Positions 27,281 through 36,008 are shown, counted from the first letter of the stretch. The stretch: 64,000 nucleotides of DNA from Deinococcus hopiensis KR-140 (GCF_900176165.1 NZ_FWWU01000004.1:124001-188000), one strand, 5' to 3'. Notes: generated from the sequence alone by a model not told the origin. Program-made: numbers and translations.

Positions 27281-27575
27281 GAGGGGCGAACGCCGGGTCC
27301 CGGTAGAGCCGCACAGCTGGAGTCATGCTTTTCAGGGTGTCAGGGACCATCCTCGTGCACCGGGCCTTCCGGACCTCCGCGATCAGCCGCTTGGCGAGGC
27401 GGCGGTCCACCAGTTGCTCGTCCAGAGCTCCAGGCCGCGCGCCGAGCCGCTTCATCCCGCACGTCGCTCCATTCAGCGGCCGCAACGCCACCCACGCATT
27501 TCAGCGGCGTACTCGCGAAACAGGGTGCGGACGTTTTCCAGGTCCTTGGGAAAGGTGGCCGGGCGCAGGCTTATC
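27281..27575 (-). pseudogene. GNAT N-acetyltransferase remnant
   Basis: Two blocks of one GNAT protein lie in different frames: an N-terminal stretch LRPATFPKDLENVRTLFREYAAE (upper end) and a C-terminal stretch VALRPLNGATCGMKRL, then RRLAKRLIAEVRKA, then DTLKSMTPAVRLYRDPAF. In intact homologues about 50-60 residues with part of the acetyl-CoA fold separate these blocks. Here a deletion and frameshift join them. It ends beside the recombinase gene. Confidence 0.65.
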
Positions 27576-27601
27576 ACCGCCCCATCCTTCCACGTTCACC
27601 C

Positions 27602-28630
27602 CTACCACCCGCTCAGCGCGTCCTTCAGGTCGTCGGCAGCGAGCTGGGCGTATCCCCGCCGGGTCGTGTCCACCGAGGCGTGTCCCAGGTGCGCGGCCAC
27701 CCGCCCAAAATCCCTGACCTGCTGCAGAAGGCGTGTGCCCGCATATTTGCGCCCTGGGTGAAATCCCCGGAAGGACACGCCCGCCGCCTTGAAGGCTTTT
27801 TCAATGTGGTAGCGAGCGGTCATCACGCTGGCGTACCGGAACACGGCGTCACGCCCTGTGGTCCGTCTGCCCCCCCCGTGCTCCGGCCCGCCAGGCCCGT
27901 ACAGCCCCCGGTAATGCCGGGTGGCGCGCGCGAGGCTGGTGCTCATGGACACCACCCGGCCCTTGCGCCCCTTGCCTGAGCGGACGTGAATGCGCCGCCC
28001 CGCCTCGTCCAGGTCCGCCCATTCCAGCGCCAGCGCCTCACTGATCCTCAGCCCCGCGTGGGCGGTCAGAAACAGCAAAAACTTGGCCTGTATGTCGGCC
28101 TTTTCCAGCACATCCGCAATCTCGTCTTCCGAATACGGTGGGCGCTTCACAATGCCGGGAGTCAGGTCACGCGGCACCTTCACGTCCCGAAAGGGGTCCG
28201 CCTCCGTTGCTCCAGCCCAGCGCAGCGCCCGGTACAGGCAGGCCGCCGCCGCCACCTTGAGCTGCACTCCAGCGGGTTTGCGGCCAGCCGCGAGCATGTG
28301 CCCCACGTAATTCTGCGCGTCGTGTCGCCCCGGGCGCAGCAGGTTGACCGCCTGCGCCGCCGCGTAGGTCACGAACTGCTGTGCGCCGAGGGCGTAGGCG
28401 TCCACCGTTCGCGAACTCGTCAGCACGCCGCTGGCTCCGTGGTGGGCCAGGTATGCCGTGGTCAGCGCCACGAGCGCGTCGACATCCTTTTCCCCCGCGG
28501 CCTGCACGGCCCGGCGCCGCAGCTCCTCGTCGTGCAGGCCGGTCCACTGCCGCGTTTGGGCGAGCAGGTCACCGCCGTAACGGGCAAGCGTCGTGCCAGG
28601 GATGGGTGACTCCGGCGGGCTGGAGGTCAT
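27602..28630 (-). CDS. Tyrosine recombinase/integrase
   Basis: A 342-residue site-specific recombinase. An N-terminal SAM-like core-binding domain (about 60-150) is followed by the catalytic domain. Expected residues are present: Arg in AHAGLRISEALALEW, the beta-hairpin Lys in GKGRKGR, the HxxR box as FHPGRKYAGTRL, His in AAHLGHASVDTT and the nucleophile Tyr in RRGYAQL. It should therefore be active, unlike its relative at 55.7 kb. The ATG has no Shine-Dalgarno sequence; transcription may begin close to it. A perfect 19-bp inverted repeat lies 20 bases upstream. Downstream lie relics of GNAT and AraC genes, consistent with a recombination-prone site. Whether it is a Xer-type housekeeping or an element-borne enzyme is unclear. 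Confidence 0.9.
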   Translation of the reverse strand: MTSSPPESPIPGTTLARYGGDLLAQTRQWTGLHDEELRRRAVQAAGEKDVDALVALTTAYLAHHGASGVLTSSRTVDAYALGAQQFVTYAAAQAVNLLRPGRHDAQNYVGHMLAAGRKPAGVQLKVAAAACLYRALRWAGATEADPFRDVKVPRDLTPGIVKRPPYSEDEIADVLEKADIQAKFLLFLTAHAGLRISEALALEWADLDEAGRRIHVRSGKGRKGRVVSMSTSLARATRHYRGLYGPGGPEHGGGRRTTGRDAVFRYASVMTARYHIEKAFKAAGVSFRGFHPGRKYAGTRLLQQVRDFGRVAAHLGHASVDTTRRGYAQLAADDLKDALSGW

Positions 28631-28650
28631 GGAAGGAGGGTAGCAGAAAA

Positions 28651-28692
28651 CCCCCTTCTCTTACCTAAGGCCGCTTAGGTAAGAGAAGGGGG
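28651..28692. repeat. Perfect 19-bp inverted repeat before the recombinase gene
   Basis: CCCCCTTCTCTTACCTAAG (28651-28669) and its exact complement (28674-28692) flank GCCG. On the minus strand the second arm is followed by TTTTCTGCT, so it can act as a terminator just before the recombinase start. Its size and place also fit a recombinase or regulator binding site. Confidence 0.7.
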
Positions 28693-28758
28693 GGCTTTTC
28701 CCAAGCGCCCCCACCTGTGTTCCTGACCCGGGGCTTTCGCCTTTTCGGGGAGACAGAC

Positions 28759-28789
28759 GGCACTGGCCCGCGTCATGCGGGCCAGTGCC
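28759..28789 (-). terminator. Hairpin after the oxidoreductase gene
   Basis: A 13-bp perfect stem GGCACTGGCCCGC/GCGGGCCAGTGCC with a five-base loop, 25 bases past the stop codon of the minus-strand oxidoreductase. The following GTCTGTCTCC is only weakly T-rich. Confidence 0.55.
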
Positions 28790-28813
28790 GGATCCTCCTC
28801 AAAGGCCTTGGCC

Positions 28814-29791
28814 TCAAGTCCCCGTCGTCCTCAGGGCCTCCGCCAGGGCCCAGCCGCTGAGCAGCGCGGCTTCCAGGCGGGGGCCATGGCCGTCACTCAC
28901 GCACCAGTCGCCGCACCAACCCAGGCGGAGCCCGGGCACCCACCCGCAGGCCTGGGGAAAGCGCCGCTCCGGCGTGGCGTACCGCCAGCGGTGGGCAAAG
29001 GCGCGGCGCACCCTGAGTTCCCCCACCACTTCCTCAGCCGCTTGCAGCAGGTCACGCTGCACCTGCTCCGGCGTGGCTTCGAGGTGCGCGGCGCTCCATG
29101 CGGCGTCCGCGTGCAGCGTGAGGGCCGGTGGCCCGGGGCGCTTGGTGTGCTCCCGGGCGATCCAGGCGAGGCTGGGATGACCCTCCAGATTCAGCGCGGG
29201 CCAGTCCACCGGCAGATCCTCGTCCAGAACCGCGCCCACCGCCCAGCAGGGTTGGAACGTCACGGCGTCCAGCGCTGCCGTGTCGGTCACGCCCCGCAGG
29301 AGAAGCGCCAGCTGCGGCGCGGGCGCGTTGAGCAGCAGGGTGGGGGCCATAAAGGTGCGTCCGTCATCGGCGGTCAGCGTCCAGCCAGCTTCGGTGTGCC
29401 CCAGGGACGAGATGTGGGTCCCCGTGTGAATCTCCAGGTCCTGCGCCAGCGCCTTGCCCAGATCACTCATGCCCCGCGCGCCGACATAGCGCGGGTGCCC
29501 GTCACGCGTAGGCGTCACCTCGCCCGCCTGCCACCGCGAGAACTGCCGGGTCCACTCGCGCAGCCAGCCTTCTGTGAGCCCCTCGCCCACGAGGGCCTGC
29601 GTGCGGGCCTGACGCGCCGTGAGGAACCGCGCCCCGTGATCGAGCCTGCCCGCCTCAAACCTCCGTGTCGCGGCCCGTCCTGAGACGCCGCGCGCCTTGT
29701 CGAGCAGCTGAACCCGGTCCCCTGCGGCGGCCAGGTCACGGGCCGCGGCGAGGCCACCCACACCCGCACCGAGCACCAGAATGTCACTCAT
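28814..29791 (-). CDS. FAD-dependent oxidoreductase, renalase-like
   Basis: A 325-residue flavoprotein of the amine-oxidase/renalase group. The N-terminal dinucleotide motif GAGVGGLAAARDLA is followed by the FAD-binding LLDKARGVSGRAATRR and LDHGARFLTAR typical of this group, and the C-terminal RLGWCGDWCVSDGHGPRLEAALLSG closes the FAD site. Bacterial members oxidise aberrant dihydro-NAD(P) isomers or act on unknown substrates. No signal peptide; probably cytosolic. ATG at 29791. It stands alone between the recombinase and the RNase H-like gene, with its own hairpin behind it. The specific reaction is not readable from sequence. Confidence 0.85.
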   Translation of the reverse strand: MSDILVLGAGVGGLAAARDLAAAGDRVQLLDKARGVSGRAATRRFEAGRLDHGARFLTARQARTQALVGEGLTEGWLREWTRQFSRWQAGEVTPTRDGHPRYVGARGMSDLGKALAQDLEIHTGTHISSLGHTEAGWTLTADDGRTFMAPTLLLNAPAPQLALLLRGVTDTAALDAVTFQPCWAVGAVLDEDLPVDWPALNLEGHPSLAWIAREHTKRPGPPALTLHADAAWSAAHLEATPEQVQRDLLQAAEEVVGELRVRRAFAHRWRYATPERRFPQACGWVPGLRLGWCGDWCVSDGHGPRLEAALLSGWALAEALRTTGT

Positions 29792-29920
29792 CGCCGGAAA
29801 GTGTAGGGCCGGGTGGGCAGCGCGACTGCAAGAAGCGCTGCTGCCTCAGGAGACGACGGTGAACAATACGGCAGCCTCGCTGCGTAGCGCGCGGAGTGGT
29901 GGGCCGGGGATGATCTGGGT

Positions 29921-30754
29921 ATGGTCCGGTCTGAACGGCGCGGGTTGCCCTCCACTCCAGGAGAATGGCACGTCTACACCGATGGCAGCACGCGGCATGA
30001 GCGCCGCCGGACCTTCTCGGGTTGGGCCGCGCGGGCCGTGCAGCCCGAGACGCAGCAGGTCCGGCAGGTGAGCGGCGCGCGTCCGGGCGGCACCTCCCTC
30101 GAAGCGGAAACCGAGGCGGTTCTCATGGGTTTGCGCCTGGTGCCCGGCGGTGCCGCAGCCCGGCTCTACAGTGATCTGGAGCTGGCCCTTCTGCTGCAGA
30201 TCCTGCGGGGCGCGGAAGGTGCCGCGGCCTGGACGCACCTGCGCGACCTGTGGGTGCATTCCATTGCCCGCAACAGCAACCGCCACCATCAGGACATGCA
30301 TCACGTGGCCCGGACCGCAGAAGTGGAGGCGCGCGAGCAGAGATCCGCCCCTGAAGGCGCGGCACTTGCCAATGCCGTTCTTGCCGTTCAGGCCGTTGCC
30401 CAGGTAAATCCGGTGGATACGGCCCTCTCCCTCCAGGGACCCGAACACCTCCCGGGGTTCGCTCTGCCTCTCCAGGTGGCGCTGCGGGGCGTCACCTTCC
30501 AGCTCACCCTGTCACGGCAGGTACAGGCCACGCTGACGCTGGAACTTTCGCAGGTGCGGGGAACAGGCCGGACGCAGGAGGAGGCGCTGCGCGCCGCGGT
30601 GGAACGGGGCCTACGCCCCCTGGCACGGGGCGGCCTGGTGGCCCTGATGGTGCGGGAGCCCTGGACCCAGGCAGCTCGGCAGGCCACAGGCGAACTGGGC
30701 GTTGTGCGCGTGGTGCCCCTTGAGGAATCGGATGCCGGAGAAGCTTCCCCTTGA
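29921..30754 (+). CDS. RNase H-like protein with extra C-terminal domain
   Basis: A 277-residue protein. Residues about 15-135 are an RNase HI fold: first Asp in HVYTDGST, Glu in LEAETEAVLMGL, second Asp in LYSDLELAL and a fourth carboxylate in HHQDMHHVAR, so the DEDD set appears complete. The remaining 140 residues are an unassigned domain (VALRGVTFQLTLSRQVQATLTLELSQ, TQEEALRAAVERGLRPLA) that I cannot place. Classical RNase HI is about 150 residues and carries its hybrid-binding domain, if any, at the N-terminus. A TCCG-loop terminator follows. The substrate could be RNA/DNA hybrid or another structured nucleic acid. It is probably cytosolic. Confidence 0.75.
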   Translation: MVRSERRGLPSTPGEWHVYTDGSTRHERRRTFSGWAARAVQPETQQVRQVSGARPGGTSLEAETEAVLMGLRLVPGGAAARLYSDLELALLLQILRGAEGAAAWTHLRDLWVHSIARNSNRHHQDMHHVARTAEVEAREQRSAPEGAALANAVLAVQAVAQVNPVDTALSLQGPEHLPGFALPLQVALRGVTFQLTLSRQVQATLTLELSQVRGTGRTQEEALRAAVERGLRPLARGGLVALMVREPWTQAARQATGELGVVRVVPLEESDAGEASP

Positions 30755-30793
30755 TGGCCCGACTTTGCGCTCAGCCGCACGCTGGAATGGAAG

Positions 30794-30815
30794 AAGGCGA
30801 CCTCCGGGTCGCCTT
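30794..30815 (+). terminator. Intrinsic terminator of the RNase H-like gene
   Basis: AAGGCGACC/GGTCGCCTT forms a nine-base perfect stem capped by a TCCG tetraloop and followed by GATTTCTCC. Confidence 0.65.
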
Positions 30816-30880
30816 GATTTCTCCAATATAGGGCGTTGTTCAAAGGCTGTTTCCTTATCACCACCCACTTTGTGACGCTC

Positions 30881-31442
30881 ATGTGGGACCACGACGGCAG
30901 CTTGAGCGCCATTGTGGACGGAGAGAACGCGAACTTCGTGGAGGCCTCCCGCTTGCTGGACCGCGCTTCCCAGGTGGAGATGGTCGAGGAAGTTAGCCTG
31001 CCCACCCCCGCTCCGGCTCCTATCGGGAACCCTGTGGCCCACCAGCTGCACGGGACGCTGGGCCGTCTGGGCTCGCCCTGGCCTCGAGGTGCTGGGCCGC
31101 ACGGTGACCTGCTTCAGAGGACGCAACCACGCCTTCAGCTCGGACTGGCGGTCATCGAAGGTGAGGATGCGGAGGTGCGCGCGCAGCTGCTGGCCGCGTT
31201 GCTGGAACTGCATGGCATGACGGTGGAGGTGACGCCCTGCCGAGCCACAGACGGCAGCTTGATCTTCGTGAGTGCTGGAGCAGACGACGAGGAGCAAGGG
31301 CAGGGCGAGGGACAGGAGTTTGGGCATAAGGATCTTGGGGGCAGGAGAAAAGGCGAACCCCCCACCGGAGCGAGGGGCCGACAACGGGCGGGTTGTGTGT
31401 GGTGTCGGGGCTTGAAAAGAGACACGAGGTTCACCGGGGTGT
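30881..31442 (+). pseudogene. Possible degraded gene of unknown function
   Basis: A frame starting MWDHDGSLSAIVDGENANF and continuing through ALLELHGMTVEVTP and DGSLIFVSAGADDE has coding-like third-position GC and a plausible composition. It does not stop before the next gene and would overlap it by hundreds of bases, so its natural end seems lost. The middle (about 31,040-31,130) is Pro/Gly/Arg-rich and may mark a frameshift. I recognise no family. It may be a relic or chance. Confidence 0.3.
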
Positions 31443-31457
31443 GCCACACTTGCGCAG

Positions 31458-32249
31458 ATGTCGAGACGGCCCCTGGCGCTCTCCTCCTTGCTTGTGGCCC
31501 TGCCGATGGGCGCACTGGCGGGCAACTTGGGATACACCACCCTTCATGCCTGGGAGTCTTCAAGCCGACAACAGTGGATGCTGATCGGTGCGCTGGTGGC
31601 GCTGGTCCTGGGGTTCTTTCGCCCAACACGGTTTCTCCCCTCATTGGCGACGGGCGTTCTTCTTCCCCTGGTTCTGCTGACATACACTCCGCTACTTCAC
31701 GTCGGGCTGTCGGCGATGACCTTCCACCAAGCCCCTGTACCCGCGGACGCCATCGTGATCCTGGGGGGCGGTGTGGACTGCGCAACCGGTACGCTGATGC
31801 CGGAGGTCCAGCAACGGTTCGATCAAGGCGTGCGGTTGTGGCAGGCGGGCTATGCTCCTGTGCTGGTGCTCAGCCAAGCCTCAGAAGAGATTCGTCAGCC
31901 CGGTTGCCCCAGTGACGCGGAAGTCGAGGAGCGGCTGCTCCGTCAGATGTTTCCCGGGGCAGACCTTCGACTGGAGGTCTTGCAAGACGTCAGGGACACT
32001 GAGGATGAAGCCCAGGCGACAGCGGAACTGGTAGAGCAACACCACTGGGGCGTCATCCTACTCGTGACCTCCAACTGGCATTCCCGTCGAGCCGCGGGGC
32101 TGTTTCGAAAGGTGGGGGTGCAAGTCATCTCTGTCCCAGCTCAGCCGGTACCCAAAGATGCGGGGTTCGTGCCCTCATATACGGAGCGGCATTTGTTGTT
32201 GCGGGAAGCGGGAGCGTATCTCAAAGCGGTGGTCCAGGGGCAGTTGTAG
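31458..32249 (+). CDS. YdcF/DUF218 family membrane protein
   Basis: A 263-residue protein. Two or three N-terminal hydrophobic segments (about 8-28, 40-55 and 62-85) anchor it in the membrane. The DUF218 domain follows: ADAIVILGGGVD, FDQGVRLWQAGYAPVLVLSQ, TEDEAQATAELV and ILLVTSNWHSRRAAGLFRKVGV, with the conserved SxxH-x-RA region. Homologues such as SanA, ElyC and YdcF affect envelope or vancomycin sensitivity, and the fold may bind nucleotides or lipid-linked sugars. The true biochemical role is unknown. The gene stands between two decayed stretches and has no obvious operon partner. Confidence 0.88.
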   Translation: MSRRPLALSSLLVALPMGALAGNLGYTTLHAWESSSRQQWMLIGALVALVLGFFRPTRFLPSLATGVLLPLVLLTYTPLLHVGLSAMTFHQAPVPADAIVILGGGVDCATGTLMPEVQQRFDQGVRLWQAGYAPVLVLSQASEEIRQPGCPSDAEVEERLLRQMFPGADLRLEVLQDVRDTEDEAQATAELVEQHHWGVILLVTSNWHSRRAAGLFRKVGVQVISVPAQPVPKDAGFVPSYTERHLLLREAGAYLKAVVQGQL

Positions 32250-32340
32250 AGGCTTCAACCAAAGCATGCTCACCCAGAGCTGAGGCAGGAACGGGGTGGC
32301 GGGAATGTTGCCCGAGCAGGCGGCGAGGAGCAGGGGCAGG

Positions 32341-33170
32341 GCGACCGAACTGCTGATCGCCGCACTGACCGAGCGCACGAATACGCTGCGTCTCAGCGCC
32401 AGCGGCATCATGCTCCCCAACCACGCACCCCTCAAGGTCGCCGAGACCTTCCGGCTCCTGGGAGCCCTGGGGCCAGGACGCATCAACCCGGGGCTCGGCC
32501 GCGGCCCGGGCACCGACATGAACACCGCCCTCGTGCTGCGCCGCTCCCAGGAGGCGCTGCAGGCAGACGCCTTCGAATCTCAACTTGCCGAACTGATGGC
32601 ATTCTCCGGACAGGACTTCCCCGAGCGTCATCCCTTCTGGGGTATCGTCGCCGTGCCGCACGACCAGCCACTGCCGCCCCTGTGGATCCTCAGCAGCTCC
32701 GGACATGACGCTGCCGTGGCGGCCAAGATTGGTGCGGGCTTGGCCATCGCGGCCCCTATCAATCTGGATATGCACCTCTCGGCCCAGGCGGCACAGCACT
32801 ACCGCGCCAGCTTCCAGTCTTCTGCCCAGTTTCCGGAACCCCGGGTGCTGGGGCTCAGTCGGTGGTTCTCGCAGAAATCGATGAGGAAGCCCGGTCCCTG
32901 GCCCTGCTCCGGGGAAAGAGCGCTCCTTTCGCCAGCGTGGAGGAAGCGCAGATGTATCCCTACAGCGCGGCGGAACTCGGGCAGATTGACGCCATGCACC
33001 GCAATGGAGGCTTTGTAGCGGGCGGCCCTCAGGCAGTTCGGGAACCGCTCGATCAGGTGCTGCGGGTCACGGGCGCCGAGGACCTGAGGGTGGGCAGCCA
33101 GATGCACCTCCTGGAAGACTGCCAGCGCTCCTATGAACGGCTGGCGGAGACGTACCCTCAAGGAGCGTAG
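32341..33170 (+). pseudogene. Luciferase-like monooxygenase, truncated and frameshifted
   Basis: The sequence matches LLM flavin-dependent oxidoreductases from about one quarter into the fold: ATELLIAALTERTNTLRLSA, IMLPNHAPLKVAETFRLLGAL, GLGRGPGTD and PLPPLWILSSSGHDAAVAA. Near 32,860 the frame changes. The remainder (VLAEIDEEARSLALL, MYPYSAAELGQIDAMH, GGPQAVREPLDQVLRVTGAEDL) continues in the other frame to a stop at 33170. The first 60-80 residues, including the first barrel strands, are absent. Both defects indicate a dead gene. Intact relatives are about 330-residue FMN-dependent monooxygenases of unknown substrate. Confidence 0.8.
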
Positions 33171-33323
33171 ACAAACCTTTCCGCGGAGGTGCGTAGAGTT
33201 GGGTCCTTCCCACCGTCTCTGTGCCCTTCGAGTTGAGGGCACGTCTGCAAGCGTGTCCGTACGTTGGGGACGTTTACCGCGGCACCAGAGCAAGCAACGA
33301 GCCCTATGCCCCGGCATATCAGG

Positions 33324-33356
33324 CGCCTCACGGGGTTAACTTGACCCCGTGAGGCG
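33324..33356. terminator. Hairpin between LLM relic and bax1
   Basis: A 13-bp perfect stem CGCCTCACGGGGT/ACCCCGTGAGGCG with a seven-base loop that contains the nuclease gene's stop codon region. TTCT follows on the plus strand. Confidence 0.55.
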
Positions 33357-34571
33357 TTCTGCCAAGCCGAGCACGTCCTTTGGATTCAGGACGCCCTTGA
33401 ACCAGATCAGCCGCTCGTCGAAATCTGACGGGTCCACCCCGGCCTTCTCCAGATTCAGGCGTTCGGAGACACAGACGATGACGTCCGTCCGCCCCGACTT
33501 GCGCAGCAGGGCGAACTTCTTGCGCAGGTACTCCGGCCGCCAGTACCCCACGATCTCCACCAGCACGTTCCGTCCGTCTGGGTGAACCAGCCGGAAATCC
33601 GGAATGATGACCCCGCCAGGCACAGGAACGAGGTCCACCTCCCGCTCGAGGACCCAGGGCGTGTCCAGCTTGGCAAAGCGGTCCGCGAAGCCGGCCTCCA
33701 GGGCGCTGTCATGCTCCTCGGGCGGCTTGTAATGACTGACGTACTCGTCCTCGCTCGTCAGTTCGAACCGCCACTCCTCCTCGCTCTTGTCCACCCACTC
33801 CAGGTCCTTGCGGGGCTTCAGGGTTGCGGTGAGATCCCACTTGGTCACGTGCAGCAACGCCGGTAGAAACTTTGCCATCGCCAGGCCGTAGCGGGTCGTC
33901 GAGCTGAACAGACTTGTCGGGCCGTCCATGGTCAGCGTGAAGCCGTAGTTCGGATCCCCCTCGACCGTCACCATCAGGCCGAAGAACTTCGTGTATTTCA
34001 GCAGCTGCTTGTACCGGGCGGGTTCGTTGCGGCGTGCGGTGATGACCAACGCGTACGCGCGGTAGAGCATGCCCTGCGCCTGGGCGAGGTTGAAGCGCTC
34101 CACGAGTTCCTTCGGTTCCGGCGGGTCGAAGGTCACCATCCGCTGCTGATCCGGGAGGTCCGAGTACAGCAGTTCACCGATGTCCTCCGGCGTCAGGGAA
34201 CGCTCCGTAGAGAGAGCGGCCGCCGCCTGTTCCAGGACCAGGGTCCTGCGGTGACGGCTCGGCGGGTGCGTCTGGGCGAGCCCGAACACCTTTTCCCGCA
34301 CGGTTGACGGCTCGATGTCGCCCCCGGCCTCAAAGGTCGCGCAGCTGTTCGTCAGAAGATGGGCCATCCCGCGCAGCACCTTGAAGTCCGTGCGGCCCGC
34401 TTCGAGTTGGCGCAACTCCTCGTCGAGTTCAGCGCGCCTCTTGCCGAGGTTGGCCTCGAACGCCGCAATCACGGATTCTGCCAGCCGCAGGTTCGCGGTG
34501 GTGGCCTTGAGCCGCCTCGGTTCCACCAGCCCGCCCTTGACCCGGAACATCAGCAATTCAGTGGGGAGCAT
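33336..34571 (-). CDS. Bax1-like nuclease (DUF790)
   Basis: A 411-residue DUF790 protein. It begins with the family's MLPTELLMFRVKGGLVEPRRL-like start, has a central domain with long helices (FNLAQAQGMLYRAYALVITA, RYKQLLKYTKFFGLMV) and ends in a PD-(D/E)xK-type nuclease core (GGVIIPDFRLVHPDG, VLVEIVGYWRPEYLRKK). In archaea the homologue Bax1 binds the helicase XPB and cuts near the bubble it opens, as in nucleotide excision repair. Here the gene directly follows and overlaps the XPB gene by 14 bases, which supports the same partnership. Founded on family knowledge; incision activity in this organism is inferred. Confidence 0.9.
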   Translation of the reverse strand: MLPTELLMFRVKGGLVEPRRLKATTANLRLAESVIAAFEANLGKRRAELDEELRQLEAGRTDFKVLRGMAHLLTNSCATFEAGGDIEPSTVREKVFGLAQTHPPSRHRRTLVLEQAAAALSTERSLTPEDIGELLYSDLPDQQRMVTFDPPEPKELVERFNLAQAQGMLYRAYALVITARRNEPARYKQLLKYTKFFGLMVTVEGDPNYGFTLTMDGPTSLFSSTTRYGLAMAKFLPALLHVTKWDLTATLKPRKDLEWVDKSEEEWRFELTSEDEYVSHYKPPEEHDSALEAGFADRFAKLDTPWVLEREVDLVPVPGGVIIPDFRLVHPDGRNVLVEIVGYWRPEYLRKKFALLRKSGRTDVIVCVSERLNLEKAGVDPSDFDERLIWFKGVLNPKDVLGLAERLTGSS

Positions 34572-35955
34572 TGAGCTCCTCGAAGTTCATTTCCCCGGGC
34601 CGGGCCTGCCACTGTCCGCGCCGCTGCTGACTGACGCGCTCCTCGGACGTGCCTTCCGTCACCACCTCGTACAGCACGGCGTTCTTCCCTTCGGCTTTCC
34701 GCAGGATGCGGCCGAGGCGTTGGATGTGTTCGCGTTCCGTCGCCGTTCCGGACAGCACGATGGCCACGCTCGCCTCAGGAACGTCAACCCCTTCATTCAG
34801 CACGCGGCTGGTCACCAGCACGCGGTAGCTTCCTTCGCGGAATTTCTCCAATAGCCTATGGCGCTCCTTGACGGGCGTCTTGTGCGTGATGGCCGGGATC
34901 AGAAAGTCGCGGCTGATGGTGTACACCGTGCGGTTGTCGTCCGTGAAGATCAATGTGCGTTCCTCCGGGTGGTTGGCGAGGACCTCTTCGAGCACCCGTA
35001 ATTTCCCTTCCGTGCCGTACGCGAGGCTCCTCGCTTCCCGGTGTGCGCGCATCGCCACGCGGCCCTGCGGACTGCCGCTGTGCAAGATGAACTGCCGCCA
35101 GCCTTCCAGGCTTCCCAGCTTGATCCCCGATCGTCTCAGGAAATCGTTGCGGGTCTGAATCAGCTCGTCGTAGTAACGCTGCTCACCGGGACTGAGCTTG
35201 ATCTTGATGATCACCTCCCGGTAGTCCGCGAGTGAGCCTCCCGCCAGGTCTTCCGGCGCGCACTGGTACACCACGGCGCCCACCAGGTCGTCGAGGTGAA
35301 GCTCCCGCCCATCACTGCGCTTGGGCGTGGCTGTCAGACCCAGCCGGTAAGGGGCCAGCCCCAGTTCCGCGACGCTGCGGTGGAAGTCACTGGGCAGGTG
35401 GTGCGCCTCATCGAAGACCTGCAGGGCGTACCGGCCCGCCAGGTGCTCGGCGTGAATGGCGGCGGAGTCGTACGTGCTGATCAGGAGCGGCGTCTCGTCC
35501 TTGCTGCCCCCGCCGAGCAGGCCCACCTCCATATCCGGGAAGGCGGCTTTGAGGCCCGAGTACCACTGGTGCATCAGGTCGAGCGTCGGAACGCAGATCA
35601 GGGTGCTGCGCGGCGTGTCGCGCATGGCGAGCTGGGCGACCAGGGTCTTGCCCGCGCCGGTGGGAAGGACCACCACACCGCGCCGCCCCGCCTGCTTCCA
35701 GGCGTTCAGGGCAAGCTGCTGGTGGCGGTAGGGCGTGATCTCCCGCGCATACCCCAGGTCCAGCTTCTCGAAGGCGGAGGCCTGGTCGCGCACAGGGACG
35801 CCGCTCTTCTTCAGCGCTTCCATGACGTCGCGGTAGCTTTTCCCAGGGGCGCGCCAGGACTGACTGCGGGCGTCCCAGGTAAAAAAGGCCGACACCGCGT
35901 CTGGCACTTCGGACATGACGAGGGTGCCGCGGTCGAGGCGGAGGGTATAGGCCAT
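34558..35955 (-). CDS. XPB-type DNA repair helicase
   Basis: A 465-residue superfamily 2 helicase. An N-terminal damage-recognition-like domain (about 1-70) precedes RecA domain 1 with Walker A PTGAGKT, VFDEAHHLP and TATPKRSDGR. RecA domain 2 contains RTLIFTDD, VLVTSRVLNEGVDVPEASVAIVLSG and the arginine-finger motif HIQRLGRILRKAEG. The size and arrangement match archaeal and bacterial XPB. It unwinds DNA at lesions and is encoded directly before its Bax1-like nuclease. The gene follows the metallo-hydrolase gene by 53 bases, so it may share its transcript. Bacterial XPB is found in only some phyla, including Deinococcus relatives and Actinobacteria. Confidence 0.92.
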   Translation of the reverse strand: MAYTLRLDRGTLVMSEVPDAVSAFFTWDARSQSWRAPGKSYRDVMEALKKSGVPVRDQASAFEKLDLGYAREITPYRHQQLALNAWKQAGRRGVVVLPTGAGKTLVAQLAMRDTPRSTLICVPTLDLMHQWYSGLKAAFPDMEVGLLGGGSKDETPLLISTYDSAAIHAEHLAGRYALQVFDEAHHLPSDFHRSVAELGLAPYRLGLTATPKRSDGRELHLDDLVGAVVYQCAPEDLAGGSLADYREVIIKIKLSPGEQRYYDELIQTRNDFLRRSGIKLGSLEGWRQFILHSGSPQGRVAMRAHREARSLAYGTEGKLRVLEEVLANHPEERTLIFTDDNRTVYTISRDFLIPAITHKTPVKERHRLLEKFREGSYRVLVTSRVLNEGVDVPEASVAIVLSGTATEREHIQRLGRILRKAEGKNAVLYEVVTEGTSEERVSQQRRGQWQARPGEMNFEELNAPH

Positions 35956-36008
35956 TGGACAGGCATCCTAGCGGGGAAAGCCCCCGCCCATCCCGCCGGA
36001 CGTGACGA

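Noticed and set aside
30611..31540. Minus-strand frame with a lipoprotein-like start (LLSLALPLLLVVCSS)
   Set aside because: After the hydrophobic stretch the sequence is not protein-like, and the opposite strand shows better codon use.
32175..32525. Minus-strand frame with VALPLLLAACSG, lipobox-like
   Set aside because: It overlaps the clear luciferase-like monooxygenase relic and has no plausible mature protein. The similarity with the frame at 31.3 kb is from shared GC-rich Leu/Ala codons.
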